From assembly GCA_905215405.1 (NCBI GenBank), contig CAJMQE010000125.1, forward strand, positions 1 through 8,113: 8,113 nucleotides of DNA, in the 5' to 3' direction. Source of the stretch: an uncultured bacterium (GTDB taxonomy: Bacteria; Bacillota; Clostridia; Lachnospirales; Lachnospiraceae). Positions 1-4,945 of the stretch are shown in pieces (positions within the stretch are counted from its first letter, which is position 1; every line of letters starts with the position of its first letter). A model generated the notes under the pieces. That model saw only the letters and a list, made by a program, of their open reading frames with translations, did not search any database and was not told where the DNA came from. The translations under genes and the position numbers were made by a program.

Positions 1-21
1 GGATTAAGGACTTTCACCCAT

Positions 22-51
22 TAGAAACGTGCGCCGCCAGGCGCACAATAA
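22..51. repeat. Dispersed GC-rich hairpin repeat, copy 1
   Basis: A 30-bp segment that recurs without a mismatch at 7738-7767 in the same orientation. Its core is a perfect 7-bp stem with a four-base loop, GTGCGCC-GCCA-GGCGCAC (30-47), preceded by TAGAAAC and followed by AATAA. No T-run follows the hairpin itself, so it is not a simple terminator. In both copies a second, AU-rich terminator hairpin begins directly after it. The pairing of repeat plus terminator suggests a REP-like intergenic element placed at 3' ends of transcription units. The function is not known to me. Confidence 0.8.
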
Positions 52-89
52 AAAACAAGCGATCACAATTTTTGATCACTTGTTTTTTT
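50..89. terminator. Bidirectional rho-independent terminator
   Basis: Ten base pairs join 50-59 to 79-88, and five more join 61-65 (GATCA) to 73-77 (TGATC), with one C/A mismatch between the two helices and a 7-nt loop at 66-72. The right arm ends in seven T (83-89). The left arm starts with a run of A, which reads as T on the other strand, so it can stop transcription both ways. It lies about 85 bp beyond the stop codon of the leftward NYN-LOTUS gene and probably ends that transcript; it may also end a rightward gene outside the window. Confidence 0.8.
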
Positions 90-172
90 ATGAATCAGAT
101 TATCTACCATTCCGTTACGAAACCAGTAAATCAGTAGTACTCTACCGGTTCCATTCCAGCCAATGTTCTTTG

Positions 173-1207
173 TTATTCCGCAAATTCATTCATCACCACG
201 ATCTGTCTCTTATATTCATTTTCACAGATCGATACTGACTTTAAGCTCTGTACGAATTTAGAGAACTGTGAATAGCCATAATCCTTGACATTAAAGTTCG
301 TATATTTGATATGAAGTTTATTACTCAGTTCATTCAGACCAATTCCTTTTTCACCATAACTTTCTACTACTTTATGGATGTATTCAAGAATCTCTTCCTT
401 GGTCTTTCCATCTTCCTGCAGGGTTACCACAATCGTACGGTTCTTTCTCTTGAGCTTAAAGCTGGAGGCTTCCTCAAGGAACTTCGATAACAGGCTGTAA
501 CCATAATTTCTGACATCAAAATCAGGATATTTTTTTAAAAGTCTGCTGCCGATTTCACCAAGCCCTGTTTCACGGCCATTATTTTCATTTTCAGTAATGA
601 TCCCGACAATTGCACTTTCGATCTTGGATCTGCTGATGACATTGGTCTTATGTTTTGTTCTGGTCTTTCTGGAGCCATTCTTTGTATACATGACTTTTCC
701 ATCATTGACCATATTATTCTCATGTACATGCGTATCAAATTCCTTCTCATCTTCCTTCTCGTCCACTTCTTCCTGATCGAGAAGCAGTTCCAAAGATGTA
801 AATACATTGCATGCCTTTCTGAAGGAAACAGGAGTCTTGTCCTCTCCCATCCCAATCACTTCCATACCAGACTCTCTTAATCTGCTGGCCAGACGTGTAA
901 AATCACTGTCACTAGATACAATACAGAATCCATCTACATTTCTTGTATACAGAATATCCATGGCATCAATAATCAGTGCTGAATCTGTTGCATTTTTTCC
1001 TGAAACATTGCAGAACTGCTGGATTGGCGTAATTGAATTATCCAGAAGAACATCCTTCCACTTAGTTGTGTAGGACTTTGTCCAGTCTCCATATATTCTC
1101 TTATAGGTTATTGCCCCGTATTTTGTCATCTCGTCAAGTATTGAATTGATATACTTGGCGGATATATTATCCGAATCAATCAATAACGCAAATCTCTTAT
1201 CGTCCAT
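173..1207 (-). CDS. NYN domain protein with two C-terminal LOTUS/OST-HTH domains, putative ribonuclease
   Basis: 344 residues. Residues 5-140 form a NYN (PIN-like, LabA/DUF88 family) domain. The expected acidic metal-site positions are visible: D11 and D13 in LIDSDN, D75 in the KNATD segment, D81, and D100/D102 in IVSSDSDF. An acidic Glu/Asp linker covers 144-157 and a basic stretch 171-190. Two similar LOTUS (OST-HTH) modules follow at about 195-264 and 269-338. They share the signature YPDFDVRNYGYSLLSKF (227-243) against YTNFNVKDYGYSQFSKF (302-318), which points to internal duplication. NYN domains are known as RNases and LOTUS domains as RNA-binding modules, so a cytoplasmic RNA-processing or decay role is likely; the target is unknown. 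The start is supported by AAGGAG 8 nt upstream. The gene appears monocistronic, with its own promoter and terminator. Confidence 0.85.
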   Translation of the reverse strand: MDDKRFALLIDSDNISAKYINSILDEMTKYGAITYKRIYGDWTKSYTTKWKDVLLDNSITPIQQFCNVSGKNATDSALIIDAMDILYTRNVDGFCIVSSDSDFTRLASRLRESGMEVIGMGEDKTPVSFRKACNVFTSLELLLDQEEVDEKEDEKEFDTHVHENNMVNDGKVMYTKNGSRKTRTKHKTNVISRSKIESAIVGIITENENNGRETGLGEIGSRLLKKYPDFDVRNYGYSLLSKFLEEASSFKLKRKNRTIVVTLQEDGKTKEEILEYIHKVVESYGEKGIGLNELSNKLHIKYTNFNVKDYGYSQFSKFVQSLKSVSICENEYKRQIVVMNEFAE

Positions 1208-1241
1208 ACATAAATCTCCTTAAAGAATCAAAACAATCGAA

Positions 1242-1268
1242 AATGTGATAGTCATATTATATCACATT
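1242..1268 (-). promoter_or_regulatory. Extended -10 promoter with overlapping 27-bp inverted repeat, upstream of the NYN-LOTUS gene
   Basis: On the minus strand TATAAT lies at 1261-1256, preceded by TGA (1264-1262), an extended -10. No good -35 is visible at 17 nt. A perfect inverted repeat with 9-bp arms, AATGTGATA (1242-1250) and TATCACATT (1260-1268), with a 9-nt spacer, overlaps the -10 completely. A protein bound there would block RNA polymerase. The half-site TGTGA resembles CRP/FNR-family half-sites, but the 13-nt distance between TGTGA and TCACA is not the usual 6, so I do not assign a regulator. Confidence 0.6.
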
Positions 1269-1301
1269 CCCTGAAAAAAAACGCACAATAAATTTATGGA
1301 T

Positions 1302-1319
1302 ATGTCGAAATAACGACAT
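1302..1319. other. Small inverted repeat in the thiM / NYN-LOTUS gap
   Basis: ATGTCG (1302-1307) and CGACAT (1314-1319) are perfect 6-bp arms around a 6-nt loop. The repeat sits 50 bp past the thiM stop codon. It has no T-run on the minus strand, so it is at best a weak 3'-end structure for the thi transcript. Just beside it at 1319-1342 is ATGCA-10 nt-TGCAT followed by TTTTTT reading rightward; no rightward gene precedes it. Confidence 0.3.
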
Positions 1320-1369
1320 GCATTTCAATAGGTGCATTTTTTCACGCTTTTCAATTCCTATCCATTCGA

Positions 1370-2287
1370 TTACAATATCTCAATAATATCTGCTATTTCA
1401 GTAAATTCCTGTTCGGAAAGTGTATACAGATGATCCAGAAGATTGGTACGAAATGTTCCTGTACCTTTTTCTGTCACGGACAACTCTCCACATATTCCCA
1501 TTGCAGCCGTTGCGAACAATGCGGCATAAAGTGGGTCTGTTCCAGAAAGAAAAGATGCCGTCAGTACATTGAGCATACAGCCGGAACCAGTAATATCTGC
1601 AAGCATCGGCGTCCCATTTCCAATCAAAAATGTCCTTTTTCCATCGGAAATAATATCTGTAGCACCACTTGCAAGAACTACTGCGCCTGCCTCTACTGCG
1701 CATGTACGCACGATTTGTGCCTGCTGCATCATCCCGTCCCTGCTCTGCTCAATTTTCTGGTCTGCTTTACTGATATCAATTCCACCCTCTGCATGAAATT
1801 CACCAAAAATCGCTTTGATTTCTGTAATATTTCCCTTAATCACTGCCGGATGACATTCATGAATAAAACGGTGCGCAAGTTCATGTCGTATTTTCGAACA
1901 GCTAACGCCTACCATATCAATGATGCATGGGATATTCTTTTCCAATGCTCTTTTTCCGGCTTTTGGGATGGAACACATTCTGGCATCTGTAATATTGCCC
2001 AAATTAACAGCCAGTGCCTTGGCAAGTTCTGTGATCTCCTCCACCTCATCCGGATGTTCTGCCATGATCGGTTTTGCTCCTGTCGCAAGCACTACATTTG
2101 CACAGTCATTAATAGAAATGGGATTGGTAATACAGTGAATAAGCGGCTGCTCTGCCTTTACCTGCATCCTTACCTGAAATATTTTTTTCAGTTGGGCTGT
2201 TGTAAATGCTACCGCATGCGGTAAATTGCTGCGCATTTCATCCTGTTCTTTCTTCTTTTTGCTTTCTGCTGTCTTTCCCAATTCCAT
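1370..2287 (-). CDS. thiM: Hydroxyethylthiazole kinase
   Basis: 305 residues. ThiM phosphorylates 4-methyl-5-(2-hydroxyethyl)thiazole with ATP, the thiazole-salvage step of thiamine synthesis. Family features seen: NPISINDCANVVLA (55-68), GAKPIMAEHPDEV (70-82), the KGNITE motif (151-156), the ADITGSGCML loop carrying the expected catalytic Cys237, and a GTGTFR segment near the C terminus (275-280). Two things are odd. The N terminus has about 30 extra, lysine-rich residues compared with typical ThiM of about 265-270. The usual DPVGVGAT loop reads DMVGVSCS (124-131). The start at 2287 has GGAG 7 nt upstream; Met18 with AGGA 4 nt upstream is an alternative and would remove most of the extension. 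The gene lies 124 bp downstream of thiW and is probably co-transcribed with it. Confidence 0.88.
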   Translation of the reverse strand: MELGKTAESKKKKEQDEMRSNLPHAVAFTTAQLKKIFQVRMQVKAEQPLIHCITNPISINDCANVVLATGAKPIMAEHPDEVEEITELAKALAVNLGNITDARMCSIPKAGKRALEKNIPCIIDMVGVSCSKIRHELAHRFIHECHPAVIKGNITEIKAIFGEFHAEGGIDISKADQKIEQSRDGMMQQAQIVRTCAVEAGAVVLASGATDIISDGKRTFLIGNGTPMLADITGSGCMLNVLTASFLSGTDPLYAALFATAAMGICGELSVTEKGTGTFRTNLLDHLYTLSEQEFTEIADIIEIL

Positions 2288-2375
2288 TTTCTATCTCCAT
2301 TTCTACTGTAAACATCACACTACTTAGTTTTTTAGTATCAGCTGCTCTTCTTATTCATACTTTTTTGTATCGATC

Positions 2376-2384
2376 ATTATACCA
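2376..2384 (-). promoter_or_regulatory. Possible internal extended -10 promoter for thiM
   Basis: On the minus strand TGG-TATAAT occupies 2384-2376 in the 124-bp thiW-thiM gap, about 90 nt before the thiM start. No recognisable -35 lies 17-18 nt upstream, so it would depend on the extended -10. It could give thiM expression independent of thiW. Confidence 0.35.
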
Positions 2385-2411
2385 ACTGACTGGGCGAGCA
2401 CACTACCCGCA

Positions 2412-3149
2412 TTACGCTCTGCTTCCTGTTTTACTCTGCGTTCTGTTCTTACGAACAAAATAATATACCGCTGCGAGTACCAGAAATGCTGCAAGCACAA
2501 TATATTTCAACGCCTGTACAAATGCTCCTGGCTGCGCAACAAAGTTGTTCACGATTACAACTGTTACAAGATAGGCTATAAAGCCAAAAAATGCAATTGC
2601 CAGTGCATCATTTACCGTATCATCCTCTGAGTCATAGCTTGCTGAACCAAGTGCCTGCTGAAAACGTGCCAGTACCTTGGCCTTAATAAGCTGTTTCAGG
2701 AAAATAAATGCAATACTGCCGCCGATCAGTGTTCCCGCAATAAAAGATGGCACATAGAAGAACCATGTAAGTCCTGTTCTTCCCCATAAAACTGTCATGA
2801 CCGGATAGGAAATAATTGCTCCGATAATTCCTGTTCCAATGACCTCACCTGCAAATGCACACACAAGCTTACCTTTACTCAGACGGTAAAGCATACCGGA
2901 TAAAAATGCACCAAAAACAGCACCTGTCAGCGCAAGAGGTGGAATTCCCATAAAGATCATTCTGATGATACCGATTGCAAGGGCACACAAAAATGCATAC
3001 CATGGTCCCAGCATGACTGCACAGGTCACATTAATAAAATGCGCCATTGGACACATGCCCTCAACTCTTAGAATTGGTGAAATTACAACACCGATTGCGA
3101 CCATCATCGCAAGAAAAATAAGTTTTGTCAGATTTGATTTCTTTTTCAT
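2412..3149 (-). CDS. thiW: ThiW-family thiazole transporter, ECF S component, with C-terminal extension
   Basis: 245 residues, integral membrane protein. The first ~165 residues match the ThiW S-component pattern: a basic start, TM helix 8-26, the MCPMAHFINVTCAVMLGPWY segment (32-51), then further helices near 51-68, 70-88, 98-120 and 129-152. ThiW is the substrate-binding subunit of an energy-coupling-factor importer for hydroxyethylthiazole, and its product feeds ThiM encoded next door. Shared EcfA/EcfT subunits are not in this window. Known ThiW proteins are, as I recall, about 160-180 residues; here an acidic linker (172-181) and two further hydrophobic helices (182-203 and 211-232) follow, ending in a basic tail. 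The start has GAGAGG 8 nt upstream. No TPP riboswitch is recognisable upstream; a structured RNA element lies there instead. Confidence 0.82.
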   Translation of the reverse strand: MKKKSNLTKLIFLAMMVAIGVVISPILRVEGMCPMAHFINVTCAVMLGPWYAFLCALAIGIIRMIFMGIPPLALTGAVFGAFLSGMLYRLSKGKLVCAFAGEVIGTGIIGAIISYPVMTVLWGRTGLTWFFYVPSFIAGTLIGGSIAFIFLKQLIKAKVLARFQQALGSASYDSEDDTVNDALAIAFFGFIAYLVTVVIVNNFVAQPGAFVQALKYIVLAAFLVLAAVYYFVRKNRTQSKTGSRA

Positions 3150-3200
3150 TTCTTATGCCTCTCTTTATTTGAAATATTACAGAGTAGAAATTGATAAAAC

Positions 3201-3212
3201 TTGTCCCGACAA
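3201..3212. promoter_or_regulatory. Perfect 12-bp palindrome upstream of thiW
   Basis: TTGTC-CC-GACAA, 5-bp arms with a 2-bp centre, lies about 52 bp before the thiW start. On the minus strand a weak promoter can be drawn across it: TTGAGG at 3220-3215, 17 nt, then TATCAA at 3197-3192. That would make the palindrome an operator between -35 and -10. Its TGTC-N2-GACA core resembles the core of the nadA operator, but the outer ACA/TGT parts are absent. This is speculative. Confidence 0.3.
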
Positions 3213-3254
3213 TCCTCAATGACAATGATACTTTGATCAATTGTTTTCCTAATA

Positions 3255-3284
3255 TAGAAAAAAGTATACACAACGGTATACTTT
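3255..3284 (-). terminator. Rho-independent terminator or attenuator, leftward
   Basis: A perfect 9-bp inverted repeat, AAAGTATAC (3261-3269) and GTATACTTT (3276-3284), encloses a 6-nt loop. Read leftward, the second arm runs into six T (3263-3258). The stem is AU-rich with only two G-C pairs, so it is moderate in strength. It closes the putative RNA gene that starts near 3530, and lies 108 bp upstream of the thiW start codon, so read-through would enter thiW. Confidence 0.6.
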
Positions 3285-3530
3285 CACTGCACGATCGATT
3301 TGTTCCGTCTGATCAGATGGACGAATGGACATTCAGACAGACTCCGGACAGCTCCAATAACCAGTTAGTTACTCTGTTAAAGTCGGTCGATACTCGCCTG
3401 CATCCAATGCATGTATCCTCTCAATCCGCAACACGGACTCCCTCGCTGCCAGGCCTCTGCAGTCAAACAGTGCCAGGGCGCTCCCCCTTTCACTGACGGA
3501 CATTCTGTCATCCATTTACAAACAAAAGCT
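3257..3530 (-). ncRNA. Candidate structured non-coding RNA (~270 nt) or long thiW leader
   Basis: A leftward consensus promoter ends at 3537 and a U-tailed hairpin lies at 3284-3257, bounding about 270 nt. The body is GC-rich against AT-rich flanks: about 59% by hand count over 3391-3500. Helices visible in the minus-strand RNA are 3439-3434 with 3429-3424 (AGUCCG/CGGAUU); 3417-3413 with 3393-3389 (GAUAC/GUAUC) enclosing 3411-3407 with 3403-3399 (UGCAU/AUGCA, loop UGG); and 3342-3338 with 3311-3307 (GUCUG/CAGAC) enclosing a GAAU/AUUC hairpin. A closing long-range pairing is possible between 3526-3521 (UUUGUU) and 3304-3299 (AACAAA). No ribosome binding site supports the 48-codon ATG frame inside (3515-3369). 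I cannot assign it to a known RNA family. It could be a free-standing RNA or a cis-acting thiW leader. Confidence 0.5.
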
Positions 3531-3536
3531 ATTCAA

Positions 3537-3565
3537 ATAGTATTACAGAATTTTGCTGCTGTCAA
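3537..3565 (-). promoter_or_regulatory. Strong leftward sigma-A-type promoter
   Basis: TTGACA at 3565-3560, a spacer of exactly 17 nt, and TACTAT at 3542-3537 on the minus strand give a full -35 and a 5/6 -10. The predicted start is A3530. Nothing coding begins in the next 375 nt leftward, so its product is the structured element down to 3257, with thiW (start 3149) reached only by read-through of the hairpin. A second TTGACA hexamer overlaps just upstream at 3576-3571. Confidence 0.65.
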
Positions 3566-3575
3566 CTCCTGTCAA

Positions 3576-3607
3576 ATTTCGCCTTGGATTTCGCCTTGGA
3601 TTTCCCC
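3576..3607. repeat. 12-bp tandem repeat, 2.7 copies
   Basis: ATTTCGCCTTGG repeats exactly at 3576-3587 and 3588-3599, with a partial third copy at 3600-3607. It lies between the leftward promoter and the 36-bp repeats. Read leftward it gives K-S-K-A codons in the same frame as the 36-bp repeat tail, so both repeats seem to derive from one 12-bp unit. Confidence 0.8.
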
Positions 3608-3612
3608 TACAT

Positions 3613-3780
3613 TTAAATTTCTGCCTTAGCTTTTGGTTTTACCTTGGATTTAACTTCTGTCATAATCTCTGGTTTCAACTTGAGTTGAGTTTCTGTCATA
3701 ATCTCTGGTTTTACCTTGAGTTCAACTTCTGTCATAATCTCTGGTTTTACCTTGAGTCCAGCTTCTGCCTTACCCTCTGA
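3613..3780. repeat. 36-bp degenerate tandem repeat, about 4.5 copies
   Basis: The word TTCTGYC recurs at 3619, 3655, 3691, 3727 and 3763, exactly 36 bp apart each time. The middle copies share TTCTGTCATAATCTCTGG; the two outer copies (3619 and 3763) are more diverged, TTCTGCCTTA at their start. The period is three times that of the adjacent 12-bp repeat and a multiple of three, so both strands keep frame. It lies in the thiW-nadA gap about 30 bp upstream of the nadA operator region. Confidence 0.85.
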
Positions 3781-3833
3781 TACCTGAACACACTAGTATT
3801 TTCTATGAATTTGCGGCTGTCTTTACACTTAAT

Positions 3834-3859
3834 TTTACAACTGTCTTGTCATCTGTAAA
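3834..3859 (+). promoter_or_regulatory. Probable NiaR operator of the nad operon
   Basis: A 26-bp imperfect palindrome centred at 3846/3847. The left half is TTTACAACTGTCT and the reversed right half is TTTACAGATGACA, so TTTACA, TG and C are symmetric (18 of 26 positions). Its layout, ACA-N2-TGTC-N2-GTCA-N2-TGT, fits the ACA/TGTC/GACA/TGT arrangement I recall for NiaR (YrxA) sites in Firmicutes. It covers the -35 of the nadA promoter, as expected for a repressor site, and the niaR gene itself closes the cluster. Confidence 0.65.
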
Positions 3860-3874
3860 GTTATATGCTATAAT
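3846..3874 (+). promoter_or_regulatory. nadA operon promoter
   Basis: TTGTCA (3846-3851), a 17-nt spacer, and a perfect TATAAT (3869-3874) preceded by TGC, an extended -10. The predicted transcription start is near 3881, leaving a leader of about 108 nt. The -35 lies inside the probable NiaR palindrome. Confidence 0.85.
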
Positions 3875-3909
3875 CTCTAGTCAAAAGCAGACCGCGTGTC
3901 AGCCTTTCC

Positions 3910-3941
3910 CCAGATGCATCTTCATTTTTCAGAACATCTGG
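3910..3941 (+). other. Hairpin in the nadA leader
   Basis: CCAGATG (3910-3916) pairs with CATCTGG (3935-3941) around an 18-nt loop, midway between the predicted start of transcription and the nadA start codon. No T-run follows, so it is not an attenuator. It may stabilise the 5' end; no function is assigned. Confidence 0.4.
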
Positions 3942-3988
3942 ACGTTTATTACAACCAATAACCTATACTTAGAAAAGGACTATATTCC

Positions 3989-4894
3989 ATGAATGAACTT
4001 ACACAAGAAATCGAAAAACTGAAAAAAGAGCGGGATGCCGTCATCCTTGCTCATTACTACGTAGATGAGCAGGTACAGGCAATTGCCGACTATATTGGTG
4101 ACTCCTTTTACCTGAGCCGGATCGCAACTCAGATTCCACAAAAGACCATTGTTTTCTGCGGCGTCTCCTTTATGGGCGAAAGTGCTAAGATTCTCAATCC
4201 AGAGAAAACAGTACTGATGCCTGATACGCTGGCTGACTGTCCAATGGCACATATGGCTGATCCTGATGTCATTGAAGAAATGCGTCAGAAATACGACGAC
4301 CTCGCCGTTGTCTGCTATATCAATTCAACAGCCGAATTGAAGATTCACTCAGATGTATGCGTTACTTCCTCTAATGCATTAAAGATCGTCCGTTCTCTCC
4401 CAAACAAAAATATTTACTTTATTCCGGACGAAAATCTCGGCCGCTACATTGCTTCCCAGGTTCCTGAAAAACATTTCATATTTAATGACGGTTTTTGTCA
4501 CGTACATAAAAGCATTACAAAAGAAAACGTTTTAAAAGCAAAAGCTGCAAAACCAGACGCTCTTGTGCTGGTACATCCAGAATGTACACTTGCCGTACTC
4601 GAACTTGCTGATTATATTGGCAGTACATCAGGAATCATCAATTACGCAACGGAAAGTGACGCAAAGGATTTTATTATCTGTACAGAAATGGGCGTCCTTT
4701 ACGAACTAAAGCTTAAGAATCCCGATAAACATTTCTACTCTGTCGGACACAGACAGTTCTGTCCGAATATGAAACGTGTCACTATTGATAAAGTCAGAGA
4801 CTGCCTGGCAAAAAATGCACCACAGGTCGAAGTCGACGAAGAAAAGAGAACGCTCTCCCAGATTCCTTTAAAGAGAATGCTCGAACTGGCTTAA
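3989..4894 (+). CDS. nadA: Quinolinate synthase
   Basis: 301 residues, the compact bacterial form. It condenses iminoaspartate with dihydroxyacetone phosphate to quinolinate using an oxygen-sensitive [4Fe-4S] cluster in the cytoplasm. The three cluster cysteines fit C84 (ADCPMA), C170 (GFCHVH) and C258 (QFCPNMK); their spacing of 86 and 88 is close to the 81/168/254 pattern I recall for the Thermotoga enzyme. Other family segments are AHYYVDEQVQ (21-30), FCGVSFMGESAKIL (56-69) and HPECT (196-200). The start has AAAGGA about 9 nt upstream. It is first gene of the nad operon, 51 bp before nadB, and under the probable NiaR-controlled promoter. Nothing looks truncated. Confidence 0.97.
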   Translation: MNELTQEIEKLKKERDAVILAHYYVDEQVQAIADYIGDSFYLSRIATQIPQKTIVFCGVSFMGESAKILNPEKTVLMPDTLADCPMAHMADPDVIEEMRQKYDDLAVVCYINSTAELKIHSDVCVTSSNALKIVRSLPNKNIYFIPDENLGRYIASQVPEKHFIFNDGFCHVHKSITKENVLKAKAAKPDALVLVHPECTLAVLELADYIGSTSGIINYATESDAKDFIICTEMGVLYELKLKNPDKHFYSVGHRQFCPNMKRVTIDKVRDCLAKNAPQVEVDEEKRTLSQIPLKRMLELA

Positions 4895-4936
4895 CTTTTT
4901 ACATAGATCTGGTCGCGCAGCCTGCGCGCAAAAAGT
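4894..4936 (+). other. Two-tier hairpin between nadA and nadB
   Basis: ACTTTTT (4894-4900, starting in the last base of the nadA stop codon) can pair with AAAAAGT (4930-4936). Inside lies a GC stem, CGCGCA (4914-4919) with TGCGCG (4923-4928), loop GCC. The outer stem ends one base before the nadB ribosome binding site GAGG (4937-4940). It fills nearly the whole 51-bp gap. Possible roles are mRNA processing or stability and control of nadB translation; it lacks the position of T-run expected of a rightward terminator. Confidence 0.55.
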
Positions 4937-4945
4937 GAGGTAATT

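Larger units (their letters stand above)
3562..3792 (-). pseudogene. Decayed Lys/Pro/Glu-rich repeat tail of an unknown protein
   Basis: One minus-strand frame from 3792 to the TGA at 3564-3562 reads as a lysine-rich repetitive tail: VQVSEGKAEAGLKVKPEIMT, further LKVKP-EIMTE units, KSKVKPKAKAEI, then TAA (3615-3613), an ATG, TAG (3609-3607), and GKSKAKSKAKFDRS before TGA. Residue quartets such as KVKP, EIMT, EVEL, KLKP, KAKA and KSKA recur. The frame has no start codon at its head, is blocked upstream by TAG at 3795-3793, and is interrupted by two stops, so it is not a working gene. I infer the leftover 3' end of a repeat-tailed gene. The opposite strand is also open (TTG start at 3553 to 3780) but would encode a Phe/Leu/Trp-rich peptide without a ribosome binding site. 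The parent family is not recognised. Confidence 0.4.

Noticed and set aside
1..24. 3' end of an upstream rightward gene ending in TAG at 22-24
   Set aside because: Only seven codons are visible, nothing is recognisable, and the TAG is part of the 30-bp repeat, so the call would be a guess.
1430..2224. 264-codon plus-strand frame opposite thiM
   Set aside because: Cys/His-rich shadow of a clearly recognisable thiM with all key motifs; no ribosome site or promoter.
3369..3515. 48-codon minus-strand ATG frame inside the structured element
   Set aside because: It has no ribosome binding site, begins directly after an in-frame TAA, and the other minus-strand frames are nearly as open. The helices and flanking promoter/terminator fit an RNA better.
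3553..3780. Plus-strand 75-codon frame across the 36-bp repeats
   Set aside because: It starts at TTG without a ribosome site, has an unlikely Phe/Trp/Leu-rich repeat composition, and stays open only because the period is a multiple of three.
3655..3880. nadA -10 region as a displaced copy of the 36-bp repeat (shared ATAATCTCT)
   Set aside because: The nadA copy is out of phase with the 36-bp period and the match does not extend beyond about ten bases.
3881..3988. NAD-sensing riboswitch in the nadA leader
   Set aside because: Only one simple hairpin is visible, with no features of the known NAD riboswitch classes that I can recognise; the promoter-operator explains the control.
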